Shown: piece by piece, positions 21,504 to 31,740 of the stretch
Position numbering within the stretch: the stretch's first letter is position 1
Layout of the letters: every line of letters starts with the position of its first letter
Assembly (NCBI GenBank): GCA_963971225.1
Contig: OZ020270.1
Coordinates: 63,678,932-63,742,931, forward strand
Direction: 5' to 3'
DNA length: 64,000 bases
Origin: Melieria omissa
Lineage: Eukaryota > Arthropoda > Insecta > Diptera > Ulidiidae
Notes under the pieces: generated by a model
What the model was told of the DNA's origin: nothing
The model's database searches: none
What the model saw: only the letters and a program-made list of their open reading frames with translations
Made by a program: the position numbers and the translations under genes

Positions 21504-23100
21504 TTAAATAACTTAATATTATATACTAAAAATGGAGTTTATTAACATTTATGGGATCTAAGTTATTCCTTCTTTCGCTGTATATTTGACCTGCTGCGCT
21601 AAATAGCTGCTCACTTGCTACACTGGACCTAGGAGCCGAAAGGAACTTAATTGCAATTTTTTTAAGTATATTGAACTTGCTACTATGCCAGTACTCGTAA
21701 ATATTGGAGTTCCTCGGAATGAGTGGCTCGTTAAGAAATGCTTCGAGTTGCTCTTTGCATGACGTCGAATTCGAAACGCTTGTGCTGGATTCAGGCAATT
21801 CGATCTCCAAATCATGTGTATCCCAAAGATTATTGCTACGTGTTGAAGGCAAAAGCTGCTGCTGCTGCTGCACAGCAGGTCGAACAACATCTTTATCACA
21901 GCATTCTCCTAAAAGCTTATAAATTTGGCTTTTACACTTTTCAACATCTTCAGTAGAAAAATATTTACATTTAAATCGTGGATCTATAATAGTCGAAAGA
22001 AGTGTTTCAGTACAATGTTTTGTATCTTCAAATCGTTTATTCACAGAATTTCTTAACCGCTCTTAAAACATTTTTATTAAAGAAGAGTTATGTGAATTAT
22101 GAGTTAGTTTTTTTTGCAGCATAGCTACTAGTGGTATAATGATAGAAACGCAAGAAGAATCACCGGAGAGATCCAATGTGGCCTGATTAAAATCTTGTAA
22201 AACAACTATTATATCACTGACTACATTCCATTCACTGACAGTTGGTACTTCCATGCCACCGCATTCAGCCATGTATAAGTTAACAGCAGTTTTTAGTTCC
22301 GACAGCCTCTGTAACATCAAATAAGTGCTATTCCACCTAGTTGGTACATCTTGAAGGAGAACGTGGTTTGGTAAGCCACAAGTCGTTTGGAATTGGCTTA
22401 GACGTCTAAAAGCTTGTTCGCTCTTTTTAAAGTGACCAACTAATTTGCGACACTTTCTGCAAATATTACTAATTCGAATGTCTTTAAATATGGAATCATT
22501 AATACATAGTTGCAAAGTATGCGCAACACAGCCTATGGATGCAAAACCTCCAATACGCATTGCCACACTCATATTTGGGGCATTATCCCGAACGGCTAAA
22601 TGAATCTTATTTTCAATACCATACTCTTCAATGAGATTTGTCAACTTATTTGCAATGTTTTCTCCTGTGTGATTTTCATCAAGCACCATTGCTCCTAAAA
22701 TTACCTTAAGTCTACTTGGCCCTTCTATGAAATATGCTGTAAAACTTAATAATGAACATGTGTTGGTTGGATTACTCCAGACGTCGCACTATGGCCCGGT
22801 TTTCCATTTTTCGTTTCAAAAATCATAACTTCTGAACCAATAAAGATATTTAAAAAATTTAAAGTGCATCTGAAAGTGTAATATCTAAGCTTTAAAATGG
22901 CCAAAAAACAGGGTGCCACAGTAACAGGGGGCTTTAAAATTCGTTGCCAAAGTTAAGATTTAGTAAAACTTCATACTACAATGAAATTACTTATTTGTTT
23001 GCATTAAAAAAGTATTTTTTTTATATATTTTTTCTAATAAATTAATATAATTTATTGATTCATACGTAATTTTTTACAAAAAAAAAATTTTTTTTGAAAG

Positions 23101-24657
23101 TTAGATTTTTTCAAAATCGCTATCTACGCTGGAAGGAATGTCTAATAATGAAATCATTTCTAAGCTATAAGTATTTGCAAGTTCTTTTTGTGATCTTACA
23201 GATCTCATAGATGAAATAACTGGATCAGAAGAGACTGCTAACATATTGAAAAGGTCTTCATTTTGTCTAGTTCGTGATATTTTGCAAGTGTTCATACATC
23301 TATACCTTTTGTAGTCCTTATTTTTGCATTCTTGAGCTTCTTCAGTCAATTCCCCTATTTGTAAGCACTGGTATTCTATTAAATCCTTTCCATGTGCTAA
23401 AATTGTATGTACCGTAGGAGTAAGTTTCTTCTCAGGATACTTCTGAAGCAGCAGTTCGGCAGTTTTGGATGCATATTCACCAAATTTAGGTCCATTAACC
23501 ATTTCCTTGCAATTCAAAATATTCAAAATTACTCCCAATCTTCGCACAATATCTTTATCAACTCCAGTTATTCGAGCAGTCACTTCATCATTTTCAAAAA
23601 ACCTGCGTGAAGAGTTGCCATCATTTGTATTCCCATACCCATACTTTGGAGAGTCTACTTTCAGCCCAAGCTCCAATAATTCGGCAATTTGTTTTTTTAC
23701 ATCACTGACTGTGGCTTTTATGAGTTCCGAAGACTCCTTCGCATATTTAAACAATATCGGACGGCACAATTTAACTGATGAAGGCCGTGGGTTTTTCCAA
23801 TATTCTGAAGCCTCACCTTTTAGTCGTAGGGGAACAACAGAGCCATAAACATATTAGCATATGTAACAGTTGTATCGACCGTATTTATTGTTTGTTTATA
23901 GGCGCTCTGTCCTGATGATCCAACACTGCACCACTTGCTAACCAATGTTATGCTTTCTGGAAGAGATTTCAACTTGTCTTCAGAGAAAGTCTCCAAGAGT
24001 CGTCTAGAAGTATGTTCCATCAGATCTTTGAGGTTCACTTCGGCTGATATTTCGGTAATTTTGGGATTAAGAGGTACTGCTTCCTTCTTGGCTTGACTTA
24101 TGTGTCCGTATCCAGGAAGAAGATTGGCATTATGTTGTAATAATGACTCACGCAGCATTATATATTTTCCCTTCGACAATCCAAGATCCATAAACAGCGC
24201 CAAAGCCTCTTCAGAAGTGAATTGTCGAGGCAATGCATTTTGTGGAGTGGGAATACTATTTTGTATCCTCATGATTCGCTTTGGACTTGCTAACCCAACT
24301 GCTTCTGTTATATGAGCCTTAATCTGTTCTTCGTCCTTTTTATTTCATGGACAATGCTTCAGAAAGATGACCGGTGGCGATATCTTGAGTAGCATCTAAC
24401 AACTTCCTTTTCCTTGTGAAAGTCGAACACTCGGCTATAGTTTTTGTTGGTCTCCCCCTAGTTCGGTCGGTTGATGTATGGGGCTGCTCTTCGTCAAATC
24501 TACTAACATCTGTTAGCCACTTTTCATACTTTTTTTCAAATGTTTCCGCGCAACGATTCGCGGCTTGACAATTGATTTTAGTTTTGGCGTAAATAAAATG
24601 AAGTTGGCTTGTCATGTCCTCGTATTCTTCTATGTTATGTATTTTAGTACTTAACAT
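23101..24657 (-). pseudogene. Transib (RAG1-like core) transposase, broken
   Basis: Three minus-strand segments cover the protein: 24657-24340 (basic N-terminal part with GRPTKTIAECSTF), 24272-23820 (PTPQNALPRQFTSEEAL..., then SKWCSVGSSGQSAYKQ) and about 23825-23101 (LKGEASEYWKNPRPSS, CRPILFKYAKES, DGNSSRRFFEN, PTVHTILAHGKDLI). Family members have WG.DG[ST].GQS.YKQ, whose Asp is the first catalytic residue, equivalent to RAG1 CDG. Here that codon is GTT (Val) at 23922-23924 and the neighbouring Gly is Cys. TAA follows SEALSMK near 24340, and a frameshift lies near 23822. The copy cannot catalyse transposition. Confidence 0.87.
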
Positions 24658-24754
24658 AATTCTTTCAAAATAGCCGCAACGAAGTCTTGCTCAGTTTGTG
24701 AAGCTCTAAACACCTCAAATAATTTGGAATTTGCTAGAGACATTACACTCGTAA

Positions 24755-25110
24755 TGTACACTCGTATCACTCAATAAGATTTACTGCGAATTACAGAACT
24801 TTTCACTTAAAGCGAACTTCGAGGGACTGGGCAAAATGGTTCCTTTTAACCGAAAGTACGCTTCAAAAGGGGTCCGCAATAAGCGAAAACATAAAGCGCG
24901 TACTTGAAATTGGTTCGTTTTAAGCGGGTTCGTTATAAACGAAACGCACTGTATATTTGAAAATACTATTCACGGCTAAAGCTTCAGAATACTTGCGATA
25001 AGCTTTAAACTCGTATGACTCAATAAAAAATATACTGCGAATTATATTTAAAAATACTATTCACGGCTAATTCAAGCTGCACAGAATACTTGCGATAAGC
25101 TTTAAAGTCA
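24755..25110. repeat. Local tandem duplication inside the Transib
   Basis: Two units share ACTCGTAT.ACTCAATAA, TACTGCGAATTATATTT, AATACTATTCACGGCTAA and AGAATACTTGCGATAAGC. The first unit is interrupted by the 158-bp MITE and the second is intact. The region is non-coding, upstream of the transposase. Confidence 0.7.
24794..24951. mobile_element. Pogo/Tigger-like MITE
   Basis: A 158-bp insertion with imperfect inverted ends CAGAACTTTTCACTTAAAGC and CAGTGCGTTTCGTTTATAAC lies between TA dinucleotides (24792-24793, 24952-24953). It splits one unit of a local tandem duplication; the neighbouring unit at about 25030-25060 keeps the empty site GCGAATTATATTT.AAAATACT. CAGT-type ends plus TA duplication suit the pogo group. 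Non-coding. Confidence 0.7.
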
Positions 25111-26209
25111 AAGAACGACTGTGACAAGACAACGAAATATAGGTTTATCGGGCATGTGCTGCAAATAGTTTTCGGAAACAATTCGCACTGAAAACGTGAT
25201 GGGACTTCCCTTTAACGATTTGAAGCAGGTAACTGCATCTAAGAGAATTTGCCGTTTTTTCAACGTTTTTGTTCAAATATTGAATATGACTAAGCTGTTC
25301 GTGGAAATGTAAATATTATGATGGAAAAAATATTGTTTTAAGCTGTAAAAACCATGGGACGTAGAATTTCAGAGGAAACTCTGCCTAGGAACAAATCTTC
25401 CTTCAGTATATGGAGCGCCACCCAAATATTGCGAAAAAATTCACAACTGCTTGTTAGGAAACACTTTTCTAAATAAAATAAGCAAAACATGGATAGCAAA
25501 TGTATTATGCCATTCGTAACCAAAAAATATAACTTTATATACAAATGCCAGCAACACAAAATGGGTTTTTGACCAAACTAAATGTACGTGATTTTTCGTA
25601 TATCTGCGTGTTTTTCGACCCGAGGTTGCTTCACTTTTATTACTCTGGAAAATAAAGCGGCAGCTGAGTTTTGGAAGTTAGGTAAATAATTAAATAGCAA
25701 ATAACCTATTCGCGGAGGTCTTTTTTGGTCTTTTTTTTAACATTTTTTATTTTTATTATATTAACAATTAACGTATCTTTTAGAAAAAACCAACAAGTTA
25801 CCGATTGGTCGCTTCATTTACATACAAATCAATCTTAAAGAGGAAAAAAAACCAAAAAATACACATTTTTCTCGATGTGGAAACATTGTCAACTTTGAGC
25901 GGCTCTACCTCCCAAACTACTAATCTGAATTTAATGAAAGTTACATATTCGTAATCCCTGGAATTCTCAATAAGATGCGTGCATTCATTTTATCGAAAGC
26001 TATCATGATATTTTTGATTTTTGCAACGTTTTACCGACCGTTGGGCCATAGTGCGTCGGTGGTAAAACTGATCCATTCAGGTTTGGATATCATGTTAATC
26101 ACTTTGGCCTTCACTCGTTCGAATGTCGCTGGCATCAATGTTGTCCGGAAAAATTTCTCGCCCTTTTTCCGGTATTTGCAGGGAACATCTGTGGTCAAAT
26201 GTGTCGTTC

Positions 26210-26783
26210 CAGTGTTCTGTGGATCCTGCACAACTCCAATCCTCTCCCTTCCAATTCCCCTTTGTACTTATGTTCCACTTTCTAGATCCACCGGCTCCGG
26301 CCGTTTGTGTCGTCCAATGTGTTTTACTTATGTCATTCGTGTTTTATACCTGGAATAAACCGGAGGCAAAACCGCAAACCCACCGCGCCTTTTATTTCAA
26401 GCTCGAACCGCCGACGGCTCTCAAGAGACTCTTTTACATGGTCCTTCGAGCCGGTCCTTCACCCGCCGAATAATAAGTGTAATACAAATGTACAAGCACG
26501 TGTGTTTCGGTCAACGTTATAATGAAGAAGAAGGATGCTTTATTGAATGTCAGCAGATGAAAGTATGAATGTACAAACAGAATGCAAAATAAAGGAGAGA
26601 GTGCATATGCGCTTTATGAGAGAATAACAGGGTGAACAATATATCTCAACAACAAAGAATACATGAAACATTGAACGAGACAAACGGCCGAAGCCGGGGA
26701 GCAGAAAATAGGGGGAAATATTCGTACAAAAGGAAAAGGAAGGGATTAGAGGTGGGATCGACCGATCACTAAGGACAGCACTC
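26210..26783. mobile_element. Long-TIR insertion of unknown family in the hAT
   Basis: The two ends are imperfect inverted copies over more than 100 bp. The left arm has CAACTCCAATCC, TTTGTACTTATGTT and GGCTCCGGCCGTTTGT; the inverted right arm has CACCTCTAATCC, TTTTGTACGAATATTT and GGCTTCGGCCGTTTGT. It separates the hAT segment ending FKRLQI from the segment starting TTDVPCKYRKKGE. I could not fix the target duplication. No ORF of note. Confidence 0.55.
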
Positions 26784-27673
26784 ATTTAGCCAATCTGGAG
26801 CCTTTTAAACGCGCTGCCCTCAACTACATTATAAGGTAGCATATCCACTATAATCAGGTCCATAATGGACTTATCGATTTTAATTGAAATAGGATGATCG
26901 TCGGGCATGAAGTTGGAGGTTTTACGCGCCAATGTTTCCGGTTCAAAGTTCCTTGTAGCATTGTGTGTTGGGGTGCTTTAAAATCCTTGGATTTAGCATC
27001 TTTTTTTTGCTGCTGCGCGTATCCCTCCCATTTGTTTGAGTGTTGCTTTTCAAAATGTTTTTTAAATCGAAAACCGTTTGATTTTTGCGAAGTTTGCTGC
27101 CAAGTGATAATTCTTTATTGCAGATTTCGCAAACTGCATTGCTTTCACCCCTTGTGAAATGGATCCAAATATTATTAGTTGGCGGCATTTTACCCTGAAA
27201 AAAAAACTTTAAGACGCATATTGACATTTTAAACAACATAATTAGTTGTACTCACCGAAATTAACCAAAAACCAGCTTGCAGTCATCAGTTACTTTTGAA
27301 GTTTACACATTTCGATTGAAGTAAACTACTTGAGACGTAATGGAAATGAAATAGTACAGGAGTATGCAAATGCTTTCGAATGGTAAGGTATAAAATCTCT
27401 GTGTTTCGCAACAAGAAAATAAAATGTAAAAAATATTCTACAATTTTTCGGTTTCGGCTTTTCGGTCATATTTTGGCCGAAACTGAAACCGAAACCAAAA
27501 CCACTAATTTGGGCCGAAACCGAAACCGAATATTCGGTCGGACAGTAGTTTTTATTGACTGCGTTTGGATAATTAAAGTTGTTTTATTTTCAAATTGCAC
27601 AATCCAGTGATACGTACGAGCCCACTAGAACTAGCATTTGTAACAATATAACTAGGTTAGTTGCTAATATATA

Positions 27674-28351
27674 AGGTCTGTTTGGCCAGATTTCCAGTAA
27701 AAATTATCCAGTAAAAATTATCAGGGGAGTAAGCCAGCTTACGCTCCCTAAAATCAAACTATCCAAAAAAGTGAACAAACAACAAAACAAACAAACAAGC
27801 AATTTGTAAGAATTTGCAAGTTTTAACTCTTGGTTACACCAGTGGTACTTCGCACACCCACAATACACAGTAAAAAGGGTATAAACAGCAGGGTTAAAGA
27901 AAGCAACAGCTGATCTAAAAGTTTCATTTGAGGCTTGAATCGGTAGGGAAAATTAAGTTTAATCATACATTTAATGCAAACGGCAAACAGTTCGTTGCGC
28001 TCAATCTGCAATTCTTCCCTTTCAGCTTCAGTGGATTAAGCTGAGCAAGACGGTTGTGGGTCAGCAGACTTACGAACGCACAAGTTCTTTGCAGGTTCCA
28101 TTTGCCTCAAAAAGTTTGCAAAAATTATTTCGATCATATGTCCGCCAGTCATATGTTTTTCTTGTTCTTCTTCTTACTGGCTTAAAGTTACTGGACAAAA
28201 TTTCTCCACTAAAAACTTGCAAGTTCTCACGAAACGAACTGTCACTTTACGCTCTCAGTTACTCTCTCGTTACTGAAGATTTGGCGTCAACAAACAGGAT
28301 CCAGTAAAAATTTGTACAAATTCGTACAAATTATTCTCTGCCAAACAGACC
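27674..28351. mobile_element. TIR MITE with TATA duplication in element A
   Basis: A 678-bp insertion with inverted ends AGGTCTGTTTGGCCAGA and GGTCTGTTTGGCAGAG is flanked by TATA (27670-27673 and 28352-28355). Excision restores the element A endonuclease frame (LLDYILATN). A related, truncated and inverted copy lies at 32866-33187. It is non-coding; the superfamily is unassigned. Confidence 0.82.
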
Positions 28352-28617
28352 TATAGTCTAACAGGTACTCACCCCTGACGTTGTCGTTGGTGCTGCCCCA
28401 GATGGTGTGGTGAGCGTTCATGTCGCCGCCTAGAAAGAGAGACAAGGCGTTTGCCCTGCAGTATTCCACTAAGCCTTGCACTTCCTGGGAGGGAACTATC
28501 ACGTCCTCGCCTAGAAAATAAGCGGACGCTAGGACGATCTCAAGGTCACGACCCTTGATTTTGGGTCATCGCCACCGCTACCAGGTCCCTGGACATATAC
28601 TCTGAAATACAAACATA

Positions 28618-29550
28618 CGTTGTGACCGAAAAGTTTCCGGAAATTTTAAATAAAACGAAAAAATTCTTAATCTTCATCAATACTTATTTTATCTCCTTCA
28701 AAATATGCTCCATTAGAAGCGATACACATATGCCAACGTTTCTTCCAATCATCAAAACATTTTTTATAGGCGCTTTCCGGTATGGCTTTGAGTTCCCTCT
28801 GCGTCTTCTATGGATTCAAAACGCGTTCCTCTGAGTGGTAATTTGAGTTTGGGAAACAGGAAAAAGTCACACGATGCAAGATCAGGTGAATACGGTGGCT
28901 GTTCGATGGTATTTATTGAATGTTTGGCCTTAAAATCGTTGATAATGTTTGCTCGGTGCGAGGGAGCATTATCGTCATGAAAAATCCATGAATTATCCTT
29001 CCACAATTGAGGCCGTTTACGGCGGATATTTTCACGCAAACGTCTTAAAACAGTCAAATAATAGTCTTTACCGACTGTTTGTCCTTCAGGGACGAATTCA
29101 TGATGCACCACACCACGAATATCGAAGAAAACAATCAGCATTACCTTGATTTTCGAGCGACTTTGGCGTGGTTTTTTCGGTTTCGGCTCGTCTTTTCCTC
29201 TCCATTCCGATGATTGTTGGCTTGTTTGCATGTCGTACTCGTAGACCCATGTCTCGTCACCAGTTATGATGCGTTCCATGAAAGTTGGATCGGAATTGGC
29301 ACGATCACGCACGTCCAAAGAGACCTGTTCACGGTACTCATTTTGAAGAAAATTCTCAACAAAATCGCAACGCACTACTGAGGTGAACTGGTTTCAACAG
29401 CTGCCGTAAACAAACTGTCTGACAGATCGCGCTCATTTTTGGCATAGTAATTAAGGACAGTGCTACCAACCTACAGAAACTTAAAATATCGAAAAATATA
29501 CAGCGCGCGAATTTTAAATGAGAATTTCCGGAAACTTTTCGGTCACAATG
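28618..29550 (-). mobile_element. Mariner (DD34D) with internal deletion
   Basis: A 933-bp element has inverted termini C(A/G)TTGTGACCGAAAAGTTTC and sits between TA dinucleotides at 28616-28617 and 29551-29552, inside the endonuclease frame of element A. It is shorter than full mariners (about 1.3 kb), because the N-terminal helix-turn-helix coding part is missing. Confidence 0.92.
28667..29375 (-). pseudogene. Mariner transposase catalytic domain
   Basis: From 29375 the frame reads MRCDFVENFLQNEYREQVSL, then GDETWVYEYD with the first catalytic Asp, FHDDNAPSHRA with the second, and YSPDLASCDFFLF with the third; the last two are separated by 34 residues (DD34D). The C terminus shifts frame near 28800 and continues as KAIPESAYKKCFDDWKKRW to TAA at 28667. 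About 130 N-terminal residues that would bind the TIRs are absent, so it cannot mobilise itself. Confidence 0.87.
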
Positions 29551-29821
29551 TAGTTAGTATCTTTCTCAATTACGATGCAGGCACGAGGTATCTCGTGCCT
29601 TGTGTCATAAATTACCCTGGTTTGCCTCGAGTTGAGTCCACAGATTCTTCCCTTGTAGCACCAGGGTTCCTGCACCAGCGCCGCCCGGATGTGGTCTCGA
29701 GTGAACTTGTGCGCTAGGACGGCCGATGCCGCCTTCGCGTGATGAAGGTTGATTTGGACAACCTTCATTGCTCGAGTGCTAGAGCTTTGGAGAGGACTCA
29801 TATGTCTATATCGAGCAGCGC

Positions 29822-31370
29822 CGTTAACGATATGTTGTCCGACAGCTGCTCCTCTTCTTCCTCGTTTGTGCTGCCTTGAAGTCCCAGCGCTCCAAGGTTA
29901 ATCTCCTTCGACCTTCGGTGAATTCCCGGGTTCGGTGGAGGGCTTCATTGCGCCTGAGCTCCCCGCCTCTGCCGGTGGATTCCCGACTTCGTCTGGTTCT
30001 GTGGGGGCACTGCCACACTGTGCGGGCATCCAGATTTGGGAATATGGACTGGGATACTCCCAAACCTGAAATTGAGAGCATTGCCATTTCCCCTGATCGC
30101 CGCGAAGGACACTTCGTCAACGGTCAGAGCCCCAGCACGCCCTTGCCCTCCTCTTTGGAAGTCACAACCTTCCAAAGATTCGTGAGAATCCCAGCGTTCT
30201 GCGCTTGCAATAGTGCAAAGAGCTTGCTGGATTCCTGTCCAGCGCTCCTAGGAAGGAATAAGGTAACATGATGTGTCTTGGGAATTTCACTTCCAAGGCA
30301 CACATGGAGCTCTACACCTTTCGGAACCAGCTTCGGAACCGCCTGCTTGAGCCAGTCTACGGTACCTTGGTTCCCGCAGTCTGTCAGCAGAAGTCCCGGC
30401 CGGAAGTGGATGCGGCTGAAAACAAGTGGGCATGCCCACCCCTTAGCTATCTCACTCACGATAGCTTCTTCTAGAAGAGAGAGCTCCTCCTTACTCAGTG
30501 TCTTCTGAGGATAATCCTTAGGCAGGACCGCCACTCGAATGGCCGCAGGCGCCCTGAGGACACTCGAGTAACTTGCGCCCGCCATGGGCTCATCCTCAGA
30601 CTGGTCGCTATTCTGGGGTTTGCCCGTTTTAGCACTCAAACCCTGAGTGCACGTCCTGGACTTTTTAGTTCCAGGACGTTGGGGGGGAGTTATATTGTCG
30701 CTCCCTCTCTTTCTAGATAACGCCGGTTGAGCTGCTGTAGCCGGGGGTCCTCCCTTATGCTCTTCCGCTTTACTCCTCCTTGCTCAACCCTTGCTTGAGG
30801 TTTCAGAGGTACCATTTAGCCTCGCCTTACGGGGTCATCTAGGCCTCCTGGTTGTTCTAAGGGCGGTAGTTCCGGGAGCTGCTTCTTGGGCCTGCTTGAT
30901 TTCTCGTCAGCGGCTCGCCTTATTGCCGGTGCCACAGCGGTGGTTGGCGATGGTATTACCCGCTCTCACTGCGACACTTTCACTATGAGCCGGGCCTATG
31001 GGCAATGTTCCCAACACCAGTCTGGACTGTATATTTCCAGGACCGGTGGGAGGAGCCGCCTCCCTGCTGACTTGACTCGTGGTGGGTCCGGTGCTGGTCG
31101 ACGCTGTCAGAGCAGAGATATCGAACAGAGGTCTGCTCTGCGTAGATACCTCCCCCCCCTGCCAGCGCCGGCAGCCACCCGACCGCCCCTGCGTGAGCCC
31201 CTCGCCACCCAGGAAGGTATTCTTCCCCGACTCGTGCTGGGCCCCAGGTCTGCTTCTTTATTTCGGAGCGAATGCTCCGGCACAGCAGCAAGCTGTGTTG
31301 CGGTGTAGTCCCGCAGAGCGAGTGGTATTCCTCGCTTGTTTTTGCCGTTTACTTTTTTGCCGTTCATCAT
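29822..31370 (-). pseudogene. Element A ORF1 (gag-like), frameshifted
   Basis: The likely start is the ATG at 31370 (MMNGKKVNGKNKRG), after a leader that resembles the 5' region of element B. The best-preserved block (30639-30124) contains a globular domain collinear with ORF1 of element B: SLLEEAIVSEIAKGWACPLV, GNQGTVDWLKQAVP, ELHVCLGSEIPK. Around it the frame changes several times. The function is presumed to be RNA binding and ribonucleoprotein formation. Opposite-strand ORFs in this GC-rich stretch are shadows. Confidence 0.65.
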
Positions 31371-31740
31371 ATTGCGTGGCGGCCGCCTACCCGCGCACAA
31401 GGCGAAGGCGATGGCGGCCAAAAATTCTGGCAGGGACAGGGTTGGTCGACCATGGCAGAGCCCGCATACCATGGCAAGGCCATTGTACTTCCTGAGGTGG
31501 CCCGGTATCAGGAAGGCACCGTAAGAATACAGCCGGTATACCCCCTGGCTGCAAACCACCCAATGGGCACGGTCCGCGTAACACCCTGGGTTAAGGAGGG
31601 TAGTGCTTAGTACAGGCTCCGCCCCAGACTACTCCATTCCGTTCATCACTCGGATTGGACTACTCTGCGGCGTCCTTGCCCGCGGCAAGCCTCCACACCA
31701 CGACAATGTGACTACCCTTGTGGAGGATCAGTCGAAGTTT

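Larger units (their letters stand above)
22787..26053 (-). mobile_element. Transib transposon inserted in the hAT
   Basis: A 3267-bp element starts CACTATGGCCC and ends with its inverse, flanked by a 5-bp duplication CGTCG (22782-22786 and 26054-26058). Removal restores the hAT frame through FTTDVWSN. The CACTATGG-type terminus, 5-bp duplication and CGNCG-like target are the published hallmarks of Transib, the superfamily from which RAG1 is thought to derive. The transposase within confirms the assignment. Beyond 11 bp the two termini diverge. Confidence 0.92.
21526..27240 (-). pseudogene. hAT transposase (BED finger to dimerisation domain), broken
   Basis: The N-terminal BED finger lies at about 27190-27000: W..F, then CEICNKEL, then HFEKQH reached only after a frameshift. 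Next comes DKSIMDLIIVDMLPYNVVEG (about 26880-26800), the first catalytic segment ISFTTD at about 26055, interrupted there by the Transib, then VWSNPTNTCS from about 22781. The second motif is RDNAPNM and CVAHTLQLC at about 22600-22520, with VPTRWNSTYLML near 22350. The C-terminal dimerisation domain is LSAPRSSVASEQLFSAAG at about 21650-21590. An in-frame TAA at 22063-22065 splits the C-terminal half. Length and order resemble ZBED-like hAT transposases. Stop, frameshift and two insertions make it non-functional. Confidence 0.88.
20631..27547 (-). mobile_element. hAT transposon with nested Transib and MITEs
   Basis: A perfect 8-bp duplication GTTTTTAT (20623-20630 and 27548-27555) bounds a 6.9-kb insertion in the LTR. 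The termini are TAGTGTCCGACC and its inverted partner TACTGTCCGACC. Subterminal arrays of 'GGCCGAAACCGAAACCG' occur at both ends. Transposase lies on the minus strand. A Transib (22787-26053), a TTAA-flanked MITE (20781-21503) and an unclassified TIR element (about 26210-26783) are nested inside. Stripped of these, the hAT is about 2.3 kb. Confidence 0.92.
20293..27645 (+). mobile_element. Solo LTR (copy 2) split by a hAT transposon
   Basis: The LTR begins TGTAACGATAAG at 20293 and ends ATTTGTAACA at 27645. Without the hAT it is about 428 bp. A 4-bp duplication ATAT flanks it: ATA at 11512-11514 plus T at 20292 (parted by Helitron H1), and ATAT at 27646-27649. It carries TATAAAAG at 20490-20497 and the initiator TCAGTC at 20520-20525. 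No internal region is present, consistent with LTR-LTR recombination. The 4-bp duplication suggests gypsy rather than BEL/Pao. Confidence 0.8.
28352..29768 (-). pseudogene. Element A ORF2, endonuclease N-terminal part
   Basis: ORF2 begins at ATG 29768 (MKVVQINLHHAKAAS), the same opening as element B ORF2. The catalytic endonuclease signatures QEPW and GGDMNAHHTIWGS are present. A mariner (28618-29550) sits between TNY and VCISEYM and its removal is in frame. One further frameshift lies near 28560, after AMTQN, before RDLEIVLASAYF. The frame ends at GEYLLDY, where the TATA MITE begins, and resumes at 11514 after the nested stack. Confidence 0.87.
9786..31740 (-). mobile_element. LOA-like non-LTR retrotransposon A, split by nested insertions
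   Basis: The parts lie collinearly on the minus strand: ORF1 (31370 to about 29822), endonuclease N-terminal part (29768 to 28352), then endonuclease C-terminal part and RT (11514 to 9786). Deleting the inserted elements with their duplications (Helitron 11515-20291, LTR 20293-27645 with ATAT, MITE 27674-28351 with TATA) rejoins the frame through LLDYILATNLVIFNTGNSPT, collinear with LFDYISTTNLLVCNIGRTPT of element B. A is therefore one old insertion that received about 16.8 kb of later elements at this point, plus a mariner. RNase H and the 3' tail are missing. Its 5' end abuts a P-superfamily fragment at 31741. Confidence 0.85.

Noticed and set aside
22782..26058. CACTA/EnSpm or Chapaev assignment because the ends begin CACTA
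   Set aside because: The 5-bp CGTCG duplication and RAG1-like transposase fit Transib; CACTA elements make 2-3 bp and Chapaev 3-4 bp duplications.
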